Shown here one piece after another: positions 1 through 8,560 of a stretch of 32,230 bases of DNA. Below the pieces are notes generated by a model. That model searched no databases and was not told the origin of the DNA. It saw only the letters and a list, made by a program, of their open reading frames with translations. Made by a program: the position numbers and the translations under genes. The stretch comes from an uncultured bacterium (GTDB lineage: Bacteria; Pseudomonadota; Alphaproteobacteria; Sphingomonadales; Sphingomonadaceae): positions 1 through 32,230 of the forward strand of contig CAISGR010000026.1 of assembly GCA_903884945.1 (NCBI GenBank), in the 5' to 3' direction. The first letter of the stretch is position 1. The number at the start of each line of letters is the position of its first letter.

Positions 1-119
1 CCATCAAGCACATCGCGACCAATCTCCTGCGACTGCCCAACACCAGCGATTCGCTTCGATCGCGACGCAAAATCGCCGCATGGGACGATGACTTCCTCGC
101 AGGTCTCATCGCCGCTTGA
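1..119 (+). CDS. C-terminal end of a transposase (ISAs1-like), cut by window edge
   Basis: The first 119 bases read through in one frame for 38 residues, starting IKHIATNLLRLPNTS and ending WDDDFLAGLIAA before TGA at 117-119. A conserved Asn-Leu-Leu-Arg, then a basic stretch, then a Gly/Ala-Trp-Asp-Asp-x-Phe-Leu tail is what I remember for the end of ISAs1-family DDE transposases. The family call therefore rests on a short tail only. The rest of the gene lies to the left of the window. It stands just before an IS1380-type element whose left duplication begins at 150, so the left edge is a nest of insertion sequences. Confidence 0.5.
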   Translation, partial: IKHIATNLLRLPNTSDSLRSRRKIAAWDDDFLAGLIAA

Positions 120-153
120 TGCCTTCACCCGATTCCCCTGCTAACCGGACTAA

Positions 154-172
154 CCTCTCTTATTCGTGAGGG
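154..172 (+). repeat. IS1380 terminal inverted repeat, tnp 3' side
   Basis: The sequence CCTCTCTTATTCGTGAGGG matches the reverse complement of 2012-2030 (CCCGTCTTATTCATGGGGG) at most positions, with a shared CTTATTC-TG core. The four bases outside it (150-153, CTAA) are repeated directly at 2031-2034, which marks the insertion boundary. Confidence 0.85.
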
Positions 173-247
173 TGCGCTGACTGGTTCGGTCTGGCTTTCG
201 GCAGGGACATAGGCCCAAGCAGGCTGTACTCCGTCGTTGCGTCTATT

Positions 248-1123
248 TCATCGCGGCGGATCGACAGGTTTGCAGGTTTTACGGACAGGGTTCGAGTGTT
301 CGGCGGCACCGCCGCGTCGACTATGTGGCGCAGGTTTAAGCGCGTTGGCGATGGTGCGGAACAAGTCGGCATCTGGGCAGGCGGAAGCGAACGCGACTCG
401 GATGCGGGTGGATGTTTCGATGACGCGGGCGGCGATTTTGAGGAGACGCACGCGCATTGTGGCGAACTCGGCCGTGGCGAGCGCGGCTTTTTTGCGGATG
501 GCTTGCTGTACGCGCCACATCAGCCAGTAGGCAGCGGTGTGCAGGATTAGGCGCATCTGGTTGGCGTTGGCCGACCGGCACGAGGTCCGGTCGCTGGAAA
601 GCTGGCTCTTGTGCAGCTTGATCAGGTTTTCTGCATTGCCACGTGCGCAGTAATAGACCTCGTACAGGTTCTCCGGGCCGGGCGCGGTCAACGAGGTGAC
701 GACGGTGCGGATGTCCATGCCCATGGTGCGGGCTTCGATCCGGGCGACAACGCGGCGCTCGTGCTTCCAGCTTTTCGCGGCGTAGCGGGTCTCGGCAGAG
801 AGGCGCAGGACCGGGCGATCTTCTTCGGCGCGCTGGGTTGCGCAGGCATCGGCCACTGTCACGATTATGGGATCGGCACGCAGCACCGCGTTTGTGGGCA
901 TCCCCGATGGCCTGAGCTTGAACTTCGGCCGCGGCGGCAACCCCTTCAGCCGCGCTATCTCGTCCTTCAACGCCTCGTTCTCGGCCTTCAGCGCCGCATT
1001 CTCCGCCGTCAGCGTCGCGACCGCTTCCTGAAGAGCCCCAAGTTGATCCGACATAGCCGAAATGACCCGCCGAACATCCGACAACGTGACATCATCGAAA
1101 GGGCCAGAACGTCCACGAGTCAT
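248..1123 (-). pseudogene. Chimeric frame: IS66-type coiled-coil N-terminus fused to IS1380 transposase C-terminus
   Basis: This 291-codon frame has two parts. Residues 1 to about 75 are a leucine/glutamate-rich coiled coil (alternating AEN and KDE repeats) followed by a RLKGLPPRPKFK-type stretch and SGM, which is how the single transposase of IS66/ISBst12-type elements begins. From about residue 76 (PTNAVLRADP) onward it is the second half of an IS1380 transposase, with the LYCARG-like segment YYCARGNAENLIKLHK, the SDRTSCRSANANQ motif and the AFASACPDADLF tail. The join is in frame. Some 18 residues of IS1380 that should follow GDGHYGR appear to be lost. The protein lacks the N-terminal catalytic part and is unlikely to transpose, but the frame is fully open. 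Confidence 0.75.
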
Positions 1124-1186
1124 CGACAGTGAATCACACCGCCGTCCGTTTGAAAAGACCCCCGCCCGGAAATATGCCCCGGTTAC
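899..1186 (-). mobile_element. IS66/ISBst12-type left-end fragment inserted in the IS1380 transposase
   Basis: Read on the minus strand the fragment begins GTAACCGGGGCATATTTCC, and GTAA is the usual first four bases of IS66-family ends. About 60 bases later an ATG (1123) opens a transposase-like coiled-coil start that runs to a Ser-Gly-Met at about 899-907, where the sequence switches to IS1380. Only the left end survives; the right end and most of the transposase are missing. An insertion followed by a deletion reaching into the target explains both the missing IS66 body and the missing IS1380 codons. The family assignment is from memory of end sequence and protein style. Confidence 0.55.
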
Positions 1187-1923
1187 CTGCCGTAGTGCCC
1201 GTCACCCCGGATCGTGATGTGGGTGCTGGGCAAGTGACGGCGGATATGGCGAAACAGCCGTCGAATGTGCCCAGCCGCCTCAGCACCCGATGGCGTCTTG
1301 CCTGTACGCAACAGCATGGCGACTGGTCGTCCGGTCGCGGTATCGTAGACATGGATCGGCATGAAACAGCGCTCACCATGATGGCCATTCCAGAACGACA
1401 ATTGCTGGTATCCGTGGACGACATCACAGGTATCATCGATATCCAACGTCACCGCCGCAGGCGGGGTCGGATGGCTGGCGCAATATATGCCGACCATCTC
1501 CCCCATCATGCGCGCCAGTTCGCGCGTGGTCGGCGCATTCTCCCACCTGCTCATGGTCGGTTGGCTGGCAAGTCCTGCGCCCGATCCGGGCAGTTTGCCG
1601 AGCGCCAGGCGAAAGCCCGGATCGTCACGCAGCGTGTCGAGGTCGTCCGCGTCTTCATAGCCACAGCAGATCGCCAGAATGCGTGCCCGCAGGATGTCGT
1701 CCAGCTTGTGGGTGACCCGGGCGGGATCTCGCCGGTCGGCAATGCAGGCAGCCAGTTGCGCACAGATCCCCATCGCACGTTCAGCCCGCGCCAGCAGCAA
1801 TACACCACCATCAGAGGTCAGCCGACCACCGTCAAACGCGGCTGTGACTTTCTTGCGTCCGACCGCTGGAAACGAAATCGGAGCGGCGCTATCACCGATC
1901 TTGGCGGGTGTGGCCTGTGGCAT
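1183..1923 (-). pseudogene. IS1380 transposase, N-terminal part
   Basis: This part encodes 246 residues starting MPQATPAKIG. The ATG at 1923 follows an AACGAGG ribosome-binding site. It carries the typical IS1380 features: FDGGRLTSDGGVLLLA early on, a CCGYEDADDLDTLRDDPGF block, SQPTMSRWEN, and LDIDDTCDVVHG with the first catalytic aspartates. The frame ends at a TAA formed by the GTAA of the inserted IS66-type end, directly after GDGHYGR where an intact transposase would continue. The remaining half is found in another frame at 248-about 898. The gene is therefore inactivated by insertion. Confidence 0.85.
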
Positions 1924-2011
1924 TTTATGCCTCGTTGCAGGTTGGTCTAGACACCCAATTCCCTACAGCAAGTCAGTGCTTTATGCCATTCCCGCCAACC
2001 GATCAGATGGC

Positions 2012-2030
2012 CCCCCATGAATAAGACGGG
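2012..2030 (-). repeat. IS1380 terminal inverted repeat, tnp 5' side
   Basis: This is the partner of 154-172 in inverse orientation. It is followed at once by the CTAA duplication (2031-2034). The complement of the first three of those bases is the TAG stop codon of the hydrolase gene, so the duplication itself preserves that stop. Confidence 0.85.
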
Positions 2031-2993
2031 CTAATCTTGCTCGATGCTCCAACCGGCAAGCAGCGCGCGCAAGGCGGCGACGAACGCCAGCGGCTGATCG
2101 AGCATCAGATGATGCCGTGCTTCGGGTACAGCGATAATCGGAATGTTGATGCCGCCGAGTTCGCGGACGTAATCACTGGAATCACTAGTAAAAAGCAGGC
2201 TTTGCTCGCCGTGTACTATTGCCTTGCGGCCTGGCGCCTCGACCAGCGTTTGGCCCATTTCAAGCCATTCGCTCGGCACATTATCTCGCTTGAACACCGA
2301 CGGCGAAAACTTCCAGGTCCACGCTTCGCCTTCGCGTCGAAGTGAGTGGTAGGCCATGTAATCCATCAGGAACGCCTGACCAACGGGCTGTGGCGGAGAT
2401 AGAACATACCGCTCGCGGGCACTTGCGTAATCGGGGTAACGCTTATGCGGGCGATCGGGGTCGCCCGATCCCGGGCCGGTGCGGCCGCCCCCCCAAACGG
2501 CGTCAAAGCTGGACGGACGCAGCACCATCAGATCGCAGATCACCGTGCCGGCAAAGGCATCCGGCGCCAGGGTGATCGCCTTGAGCGCGACTGCCGCGCC
2601 AAAGCTGTGTGCGACGATGATCGGCTTGTGCTCATGGCGAAAAAGTCCAAGGGCCTCCGCGACCCCGATCATCTCCCGTCCTCGCGCGACCATGTCACAA
2701 TTCTCGCGAACGTCGCTGTCCCCCATTCCTGAATGGTCGTAGGCGATCACATGGTAATTTTCAGCGAGGTAAGGCGCGACGAACGCCAGGCACCGTGCAT
2801 GAGAGAGAAAGCCATGGGTCATCAATAAAGGAGGCGCGGAACGATCTCCCCAGCGGAAGTAATGCATTCTCACACCAGAAACCTCGACGAAGCCCTCCTC
2901 CCGCGGCACGGATAGCGCGCCGACAAACCAATCGGGCAGGCATGCAGGATCTGGCGCCCACGTCTGTACGATATCGGACGGGATTTCACGCAT
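2031..2993 (-). CDS. Alpha/beta-fold hydrolase
   Basis: The protein has 320 residues. It shows an oxyanion-hole HGF (60-62), a nucleophile elbow AHSFGA with Ser130, and a late histidine pair (His294/295) in PEARHHLMLDQP, so the Ser-Asp-His fold is complete. An alanine replaces the first Gly of the usual GxSxG. There is no signal peptide, so it is probably cytosolic. The substrate cannot be told. It is the last gene of a minus-strand group (marR, ubiB-like, MCE), 99 bp behind the MCE gene. Its TAG stop is part of the CTAA target duplication of the IS1380 element, which lies immediately downstream. The start at 2993 gives a normal N-terminus; the ribosome-binding site is weak. Confidence 0.8.
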   Translation of the reverse strand: MREIPSDIVQTWAPDPACLPDWFVGALSVPREEGFVEVSGVRMHYFRWGDRSAPPLLMTHGFLSHARCLAFVAPYLAENYHVIAYDHSGMGDSDVRENCDMVARGREMIGVAEALGLFRHEHKPIIVAHSFGAAVALKAITLAPDAFAGTVICDLMVLRPSSFDAVWGGGRTGPGSGDPDRPHKRYPDYASARERYVLSPPQPVGQAFLMDYMAYHSLRREGEAWTWKFSPSVFKRDNVPSEWLEMGQTLVEAPGRKAIVHGEQSLLFTSDSSDYVRELGGINIPIIAVPEARHHLMLDQPLAFVAALRALLAGWSIEQD

Positions 2994-3092
2994 GGTGCTC
3001 GGTGCCCTTCTCAGACTGGATCAATTATGTGGCCTTGGTCCGGCGTGACGCGATTGGGACCGAAGTGTCCAGGCTGCGACGTATTCATCCGA

Positions 3093-3593
3093 TTATTCTC
3101 GAACCAGATCTTTTCCAGTTTCGGTATACGTTCGCATCGCTTGTTTCAGAAGCTTCGCCCGCGGGCGCGGGGAGAGTCCGCCGCCTTTTGCCGGTACGAT
3201 CGGGAACGGCTGCCCCTCTCGCGCCGCGAGCACTGGGTCGCGATTGTTGTCGCCGCTCAGGCTCAGTTTTGCCGATCCATCAAATAACGATCGTTCGATC
3301 GACGCTGTCACACCGCGATGAAGAATCGTGTCACTGGTCAGCGCGAACCGGACGGTGATGAAATCTTGATTCCTGGGCTGAACCTGGATCTCAGTTACGC
3401 GGCCGATGGAAACACCGAGAAGGTTCACGGCTGACCCTGGTTGCAGGCCATCGACAGATTGTTCAAATCGAATCTCGTACGTCGGCCCCTTGGCATCGCT
3501 CTCCTGGAGAAGCCATAAAGCGAATCCGATCGCAGTGATCATGAGCATGCCCACGATCAGGCTTACCTTCAACCAGTTTGAATGCGTTTCCAT
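3093..3593 (-). CDS. Short MCE/MlaD-family protein
   Basis: The protein has 166 residues with an N-terminal membrane anchor (about 9-29, LKVSLIVGMLMITAIGFALW) and one MCE domain (about 38-116) containing the diagnostic GLQPGSAVNLLGVSIGRV segment. MlaD-type proteins bind phospholipid in the periplasm for ABC transporters that move lipids between inner and outer membranes. Most of them are longer, with a helical C-terminal tail. This one stops at TAA (3093-3095) shortly after LLKQAMRTYTETG, where that helix would begin. No mlaE or mlaF partner is visible. It is either a short stand-alone form or a truncated gene; no obvious continuation was found in the other frames. Confidence 0.75.
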   Translation of the reverse strand: METHSNWLKVSLIVGMLMITAIGFALWLLQESDAKGPTYEIRFEQSVDGLQPGSAVNLLGVSIGRVTEIQVQPRNQDFITVRFALTSDTILHRGVTASIERSLFDGSAKLSLSGDNNRDPVLAAREGQPFPIVPAKGGGLSPRPRAKLLKQAMRTYTETGKDLVRE

Positions 3594-3599
3594 CGGGAG

Positions 3600-3668
3600 C
3601 TAGGAATCCCGAGGCCCGTCGCGCCAGGAGCGATGCTTCGCGGTCGGCTCTGCGTGCGCCGCGCTCAT
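3600..3668 (-). CDS. Possible 22-residue leader ORF between ubiB-like and MCE genes
   Basis: A 22-codon ORF (MSAAHAEPTAKHRSWRDGPRD...) starts at an ATGA that overlaps the stop codon ubiB would have if its last frame break were repaired. It ends 6 bp before the MCE start. It could be a translational coupler, or merely the spacer between two genes. I recognise no family. Confidence 0.2.
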   Translation of the reverse strand: MSAAHAEPTAKHRSWRDGPRDS

Positions 3669-5281
3669 CGCCGCCTCACACCTTCTAAAACGGCCAGTGC
3701 AACAGCACCGAGAGCCAACAGTCCCGCCAGGTGCGCGGCGGCGAGGAAAACACTATCGCCGCGCAGATCGCGAGGGTGGCAGGATAGAGCTGCGGAGTAA
3801 CCCTGCCGGCACGCTCTCTTCCGCGTAAACGCTCAAGGTCCTTGGGCGCGATACTGACGGTGATCGAGCCGGTTCGCGCAATCTTCTCGATCTGTCCGAC
3901 GAGGTTCGGCGTTGACAGAACCACTCGTCCGAGCGCTGCGAGCAGCTTGCCTGCCTCGCCGCGCAGCCGGGCAGGGCTAGCCCGCTCCCGCATCATTTCC
4001 TTTGCTATCGGAGCAAGCTCTCGAGCAATGTCGAATGCCGGATCGATGCGCCGGACGAACCCCTCGGCGGTCAGCAAGGTCCGGAGCACCAGGGCAAGGT
4101 CCGGTGGAAGCGCGAGATGAAAGTCGCGCAGAATCGCGAATACCATCTGAAAAATGTCGGCGAGGTCAATCTGATCGAGCAGGACGTTGCTGAAGCGGTC
4201 GATCAGTTCGGCCATTGCCTCTTCGAGCCGGACCCGGTCCACGTCCGGATCACCGGCCCAGAGCATGAGAATATCGACGATACCGCCGGTGTCCTCCGAA
4301 GCGATCGCGAGGCCAAGCCGAACGAGTTCCTCCCGGCGTCTCGGCAGGAGGGTGCCCACAGCGCCGAAATCGATCAGGCCAAGCGTCCCGTCTTCAAGGA
4401 AGAAGACGTTGCCGGGATGCGGATCGGCGTGGAAGTGACCGTTTATGATGATCATGCGCAGGATCGCCTGCGCATAGGTGCGGGCAAGCGCAGCCAGATC
4501 GAGATCGCTTCGGCGTGCCGCGTCCAGATCGCTTGCGGGAAATCCGCGGAGCCGCTCCTGGATGTTCACTCGCCTTCCCGAAAGCTCCCAATCGAAGCGT
4601 GCGGTTCGAACCCCGTAGTTTTTAAGATATTCACCGATCGCGTCGCTGGCGCGCGCTTCTGCGCTGAGGTCCATCTCCCGGGCGAGGCTCTCGGCGAAAT
4701 GGCGCAGCAACTCGTCCGGCTTCAGTCTTGCGATCTCGGGGATACGGCGCTCCGCAACCCGGGCCAGTCTTCGCAAGAGCCGAAGATCGGCATCGACGAT
4801 CCGCTCGATGCCTGGGCGGCGAATCTTGACGATAACGTCACGCCCGTCGAGCAGCGTCGCCGCATGCGCCTGAGCGATCGAACCCGCCGCAAGCGCTTCG
4901 GTGTCGAAGTGACTAAAACTCGTTTCGATTGGGCCGCCGATCGCCTCCTCGATCAGCGGCTGCACGGCCGCGAATGGAAGCGGAGGAACGCGGTCCTGCA
5001 GTTTTGAAAGTGCATCGACCCATGCCGGCTCCAGAAGGTCGCTTCGCATCGCGAGGATCTGTCCGAATTTGACCGCGACAGGGCCGATATCCCGCAAAAG
5101 CGCGACGATCGCTTCCGGCCGGGTATCTTCAATCGGCTCGCCCCCCCCCCGCCCCCAGACCCAACCGAGCGGCCAGCCCCTTGAGACCGTGCCGGCCGAA
5201 CAGGACGAGAATCTGCGCGAACCGCTCCCTTTCTTTTAGAGCAGTCGTATCGGCTTCATCGGTAGGAGCTAGATCAATCAT
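3665..5281 (-). pseudogene. UbiB/ABC1 (AarF)-type atypical kinase with two frame breaks
   Basis: The central frame (3685-5097) carries a KFGQ motif (after GPVAV), the alanine-rich AAGSIAQAHAATL loop, VIVKIRRPG, HADPHPGNVFF and LIDFGAVG, the hallmarks of ABC1/UbiB kinases involved in ubiquinone biosynthesis or lipid homeostasis. The N-terminus lies in another frame: ATG at 5281, MIDLAPTDEADTT to LAARLGLGAGGG, then a run of ten G on the minus strand (5141-5150) shifts the frame. Nine G would restore it. Near the 3' end the present frame stops at 3685. One extra T in the TTTT run would give a hydrophobic tail (LAAAHLAGLLALGAVALAV) ending in TGA at 3665, as UbiB proteins usually do. Repaired length is about 538 residues. 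The ATG overlaps the marR stop. Both breaks are in homopolymers, so sequencing error, slippage or decay are all possible. Confidence 0.75.
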
Positions 5282-5768
5282 GCGCCCGGCTTTTCGGGGC
5301 GGGAACTTGGGTCTCGGGAACGCTGGCCTTCGTCTCCAGATGGTCGACGAGCCGGTTCAAATGTTTGATCGCTGCGTCGAGACCCTCGAGTTCATCCGCT
5401 GTCAGGCTTCCGAAGGTCTGCCCTACGATGTCGTCGTAGAGCGGCATGGCCAGTCCCAACGTGGCCCGGCCGGCGTCTGTTATCTGCACCAGTTTGGACC
5501 GGCGATCGTCCGGAGCAGGCGATCGGAACACGAGACCATTTTGCTCGAGCGCGTCGATCGCCTGAGTAACAGTGCGGGGCGCCTGATCGAAAAAGCTCGC
5601 AATGTCGGTGGAGCGGCGCGGTTGTTCCGCGAGATACGCGAGCAGTTTTAGTTGGGCCATCGATGCACCCTGACAGGCAAGATAGGCGTCGATCAGCCGC
5701 CGCATCCTGTACCAGGTCCAGCCGAAGGTGGTTGCGATCCCACGTATACCCGATTGGTGAGGTTCCAT
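5274..5768 (-). CDS. MarR-family transcriptional regulator
   Basis: The protein has 164 residues with a winged helix: an HTH around 52-76 (STDIASFFDQAPRTVTQAID) and the wing SPAPDDRRSKLVQITDAG (about 83-100) that is typical of MarR. MarR proteins are dimeric repressors released by phenolic or lipophilic compounds. The gene is divergent from the efflux operon at 5846, the usual arrangement for a MarR that represses an EmrAB-type pump and itself. Its stop overlaps the ATG of the ubiB-like gene (ATGATTGA), so the two are probably translated from one mRNA. The ATG at 5768 has little ribosome-binding sequence, and a TATAAT on the plus strand overlaps it. Confidence 0.85.
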   Translation of the reverse strand: MEPHQSGIRGIATTFGWTWYRMRRLIDAYLACQGASMAQLKLLAYLAEQPRRSTDIASFFDQAPRTVTQAIDALEQNGLVFRSPAPDDRRSKLVQITDAGRATLGLAMPLYDDIVGQTFGSLTADELEGLDAAIKHLNRLVDHLETKASVPETQVPAPKSRAHD

Positions 5769-5845
5769 ATAATGTGGTATTGCCGAAGCTTGGCCGCCGT
5801 GGCAAGTCCCCCGGCTCTTTGAATCGATAGTTGATCGGGAATAGA
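5769..5845. promoter_or_regulatory. Divergent marR / efflux-operon control region
   Basis: These 77 bp separate marR from emrA. A TATAAT hexamer on the plus strand (5768-5773) could be a -10 box for the pump operon, although no good -35 is seen. An imperfect inverted repeat CTTGGC-N6-GGCAAG (5789-5806, five of six pairs), also framed by TTGCC/GGCAA, is a candidate MarR operator. The assignment is inference from position and symmetry. Confidence 0.35.
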
Positions 5846-6994
5846 ATGGTGGAAGATCCCACAGTCGGTTCAGGCGACCATGACGATGTCGGCGAGCGGC
5901 CCGCTGGTCCGCTCAAGTCGGTACGGGTTCGGCTGGCGCTGTTGGTTGTCGCGGTCGCGATCGTGGGAGCGGGGTTGGTATGGTATTTTGACCATCAGAA
6001 CCGCGGCAAGTTCATGCAGAAAACCGACAACGCTTATGTGGCGGCGGACTCTGTCGTGGTGGCCCCGAAAGTTGCCGGATATGTCGAGCGCGTGTTTGTC
6101 AGCGCGAACCAAGCGGTCCGCAAAGGGCAGCAGTTGGCAGAACTAGACCCTCGCGAATATCGAGCCCAAAGCGAGCAGATCACCAGCCAGATCGACACAG
6201 CGAAAGCTGCGGTCGAGACGAGCCGTTCGCAGATCGCTGAACAGCAGGCGACAATCGTCCAGGCGCGTGCTCAGGCGGCCTCGGCGCGCGCCGAGGCCGC
6301 CTTCGCGCGGCAGCAGGTTGCGCGCTATCAGCCGCTGGCGGCGTCTGGCGCAGAGCCAGGCGAGCGATTTGCCCAGCTTCAGACGCAGGCACGACAGGCA
6401 GATGAGCGCGCCAATGCTGCTCAGGCCGGCCTTACCGCAGCAGAAAGGCGCGTTGGCACGCTTGGTGCCCAGGTACGACAGGCGCAATCGCAGGCCGAAG
6501 CTGCTCGTGCTCAGCTCTCAGCCGCGCGTGTGAACACCGAAGCGACGTTGCTCAAGGCAGCGATCGATGGTCGCGTCGGCGATCTCGCTGTCCGGGTAGG
6601 GCAGTTCGTACAGCCCGGAACGCGCCTGATGACGCTGGTGCCGGTGGAGCGCCTCTTCATCGAGGCCAATTTTAAAGAGACGCAGCTAGGTCTCATGCGA
6701 GTCGGCCAGCCCGTCAGTATCGACGTCGACGCGCTCCCCGGGGTCGAGCTGAAAGGGCGGGTTGCCAGCTTCGCACCGGGCACAGGTGCCCAGTTCTCCG
6801 TGCTCCCGCCGCAGAACGCGACCGGCAACTTCACGAAGATCGTTCAGCGCGTGCCCGTCCGTATCGCGATCGATGCGCCGCCCGAAGTCAGGCCCCTTCT
6901 GGTTCCCGGAATGTCGGTCGGCATTACTGTCGATACCCGTTCGGCCAAAGGCGACCTGGAGAGAATCCGGCAGGCCGTAAGTCGGAAGCGCTGA
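5846..6994 (+). CDS. emrA: EmrA-like membrane-fusion (HlyD-family) efflux adaptor
   Basis: The protein has 382 residues from the ATG at 5846, which has a GGGAA ribosome-binding site. An in-frame TTG at 5831 is a less likely start. A short cytoplasmic tail is followed by one membrane helix (about 30-48) and KTDNAYVAADSVVVAPKVAG, the characteristic opening of the EmrA/HlyD lipoyl domain. A long alanine/glutamine-rich coiled-coil hairpin follows, then the second lipoyl half (LKAAIDGRVGDLAVRVGQFV) and beta-barrel. It bridges the inner-membrane transporter and the outer-membrane channel in the periplasm. It is followed 2 bp later by emrB, and both are opposite marR. Confidence 0.88.
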   Translation: MVEDPTVGSGDHDDVGERPAGPLKSVRVRLALLVVAVAIVGAGLVWYFDHQNRGKFMQKTDNAYVAADSVVVAPKVAGYVERVFVSANQAVRKGQQLAELDPREYRAQSEQITSQIDTAKAAVETSRSQIAEQQATIVQARAQAASARAEAAFARQQVARYQPLAASGAEPGERFAQLQTQARQADERANAAQAGLTAAERRVGTLGAQVRQAQSQAEAARAQLSAARVNTEATLLKAAIDGRVGDLAVRVGQFVQPGTRLMTLVPVERLFIEANFKETQLGLMRVGQPVSIDVDALPGVELKGRVASFAPGTGAQFSVLPPQNATGNFTKIVQRVPVRIAIDAPPEVRPLLVPGMSVGITVDTRSAKGDLERIRQAVSRKR

Positions 6995-6996
6995 GC

Positions 6997-8553
6997 GTGG
7001 CGACGGTTGCTGCATCTCCGGGGACGTTACGCGCCGAGCGAGCCGACTCGACGGCCTGGATCGCGGTCGCGGCCGGCGCGCTGGGCGCGCTGCTCGCGAC
7101 GCTCGACATCTCGATCGTCAACTCGGCGCTGCCGACTATCCAAGGGGAGATCGGAGCGACCGGCACGGAAGGAACGTGGATCGCCACGGCTTTTCTCGTT
7201 GCCGAGATCATCATCATACCGCTGAGCGCGTGGCTGGAACGGCTTTTGGGGTTGAGGACACTTCTCCTCATCTCGGTGACCTCTTTTACAGGATTCTCGG
7301 TCCTGTGCGGCACCGCTACGGATCTGATGACAATGATCGTCGGAAGGGCGGGTCAGGGGTTCACGGGCGGCGTGCTCATCCCGACAGCGATGACGATCGT
7401 CGCAAAGCGCCTCCCGCCATCGCAACAGCCGATCGGCATGGCCCTTTTTGGAATGACCGTCATCCTGGGTCCGGTTCTTGGCCCCCTGCTCGGAGGCTGG
7501 CTCACGGAAAATCTGAGCTGGCATTATGCCTTCTTCGTCAACGTGCCGGTCTGCGGTCTGCTCTTGCTGCTGCTGCTTCTCGGCCTGCCGCACGAGAAAA
7601 CGAACTGGGTCTATTTCCGCGAGGCGGACTGGTTCGGGATCGTCGGCATGATCCTCGGCCTGGGAGGACTGACGGTCGTGCTTGAGGAAGGGCACCGTGA
7701 AGAATGGTTTGAATCGACGTACATCGTCCGGCTGACGATCATGACCCTGATTGGTTTTGTCATGTTGGGTATCGGACAATTCAGGGCCGCCAAGCCTGTG
7801 CTTAAGCTGCGGATCGTGATGAATCGACAATTCGGCAGCGTCGTCGTCATGGCGCTGGCGCTGGGCATGGTGATGTACGGCTCGACCTTCGTCATCCCGC
7901 AATTCCTCGCGCTGATCGCTGACTATAACGCCCTTGAGACGGGTCAGGTGATTTTCCTCATGGGTGTGCCTGCCTTCTTGCTGATGCCCGTCATCCCGCT
8001 GCTTATCCGCGTCGTCGATATCAGGCTCGCCGTCGGCACAGGCCTTGCGCTCATGGCCGCCAGCTGCCTCGTCAACACCAGCCTCACCGCGGAATCTGCC
8101 GGAGAAGCCTTTACCGCCGGACAGTTACTGCGTGGTGTCGGCATGATCCTCACCATGCTGTTCCTGAACCAGGCCACCATCGCTTCGGTCAGCAAGGAGG
8201 ATGCCGGTGATGCATCAGGCATCTTCAATGCCGCACGAAATCTCGGCGGGTCGTTCGCTTTGGCCGCCCTGGCCTCCTTTCAGGACCAGCGAATGTCGCT
8301 CCATAGCCGGCGGATGGAAGAGACCCTTTGGGCAAACGACCCAAGGTTGCAGGATTATCTCGCCGGCATGGCCAGGACGTTCGGCCAGATGGACGCCGCC
8401 CTTCAGTCGCTTGCCGGGACCATTCAGCAGCAGGCCTTCATCATGACGTACAATGACATTTTCCTGGCGATGGCGCTTGCGACACTGGCCACGCTTCCAC
8501 TCGTTTTGTTCCTGCGCCCGCTGCCCAAAGGGCAGTCCATGGCGATGCATTGA
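6997..8553 (+). CDS. emrB: EmrB-like DHA2-family (MFS) multidrug transporter
   Basis: The protein has 518 residues starting at GTG (6997), 2 bp after the emrA stop. It opens with LDISIVNSALPTIQGEIGA, the classic helix 1 of DHA2 14-helix transporters. GRAGQGFTGGVLIPTAMT and the GPVLGPLLGGWL antiporter motif (motif C) are also present, with many hydrophobic helices to the C-terminus. It is a proton-driven drug or toxic-aromatic exporter in the inner membrane, working with the adaptor and outer-membrane protein on either side. The exported compound is unknown. The nearby aromatic pathway makes phenolics or uncouplers plausible, but that is inference. Confidence 0.9.
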   Translation: MATVAASPGTLRAERADSTAWIAVAAGALGALLATLDISIVNSALPTIQGEIGATGTEGTWIATAFLVAEIIIIPLSAWLERLLGLRTLLLISVTSFTGFSVLCGTATDLMTMIVGRAGQGFTGGVLIPTAMTIVAKRLPPSQQPIGMALFGMTVILGPVLGPLLGGWLTENLSWHYAFFVNVPVCGLLLLLLLLGLPHEKTNWVYFREADWFGIVGMILGLGGLTVVLEEGHREEWFESTYIVRLTIMTLIGFVMLGIGQFRAAKPVLKLRIVMNRQFGSVVVMALALGMVMYGSTFVIPQFLALIADYNALETGQVIFLMGVPAFLLMPVIPLLIRVVDIRLAVGTGLALMAASCLVNTSLTAESAGEAFTAGQLLRGVGMILTMLFLNQATIASVSKEDAGDASGIFNAARNLGGSFALAALASFQDQRMSLHSRRMEETLWANDPRLQDYLAGMARTFGQMDAALQSLAGTIQQQAFIMTYNDIFLAMALATLATLPLVLFLRPLPKGQSMAMH

Positions 8554-8560
8554 GGCTGCG

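Larger units (their letters stand above)
154..2030 (-). mobile_element. IS1380-type insertion sequence, complete ends, internally disrupted
   Basis: The element is delimited by 19-bp imperfect inverted repeats (154-172 and 2012-2030) and by a direct CTAA on each side (150-153 and 2031-2034). A 4-bp duplication is usual for IS1380 elements. The transposase lies on the minus strand and is interrupted: an N-terminal part (1183-1923), a foreign IS66-type segment (about 899-1186), then the C-terminal part inside 248-1123. The element is about 1.9 kb. It landed at the stop codon of the neighbouring hydrolase gene. It is probably immobile on its own, since no continuous transposase remains, but its ends look usable in trans. 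Confidence 0.85.
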
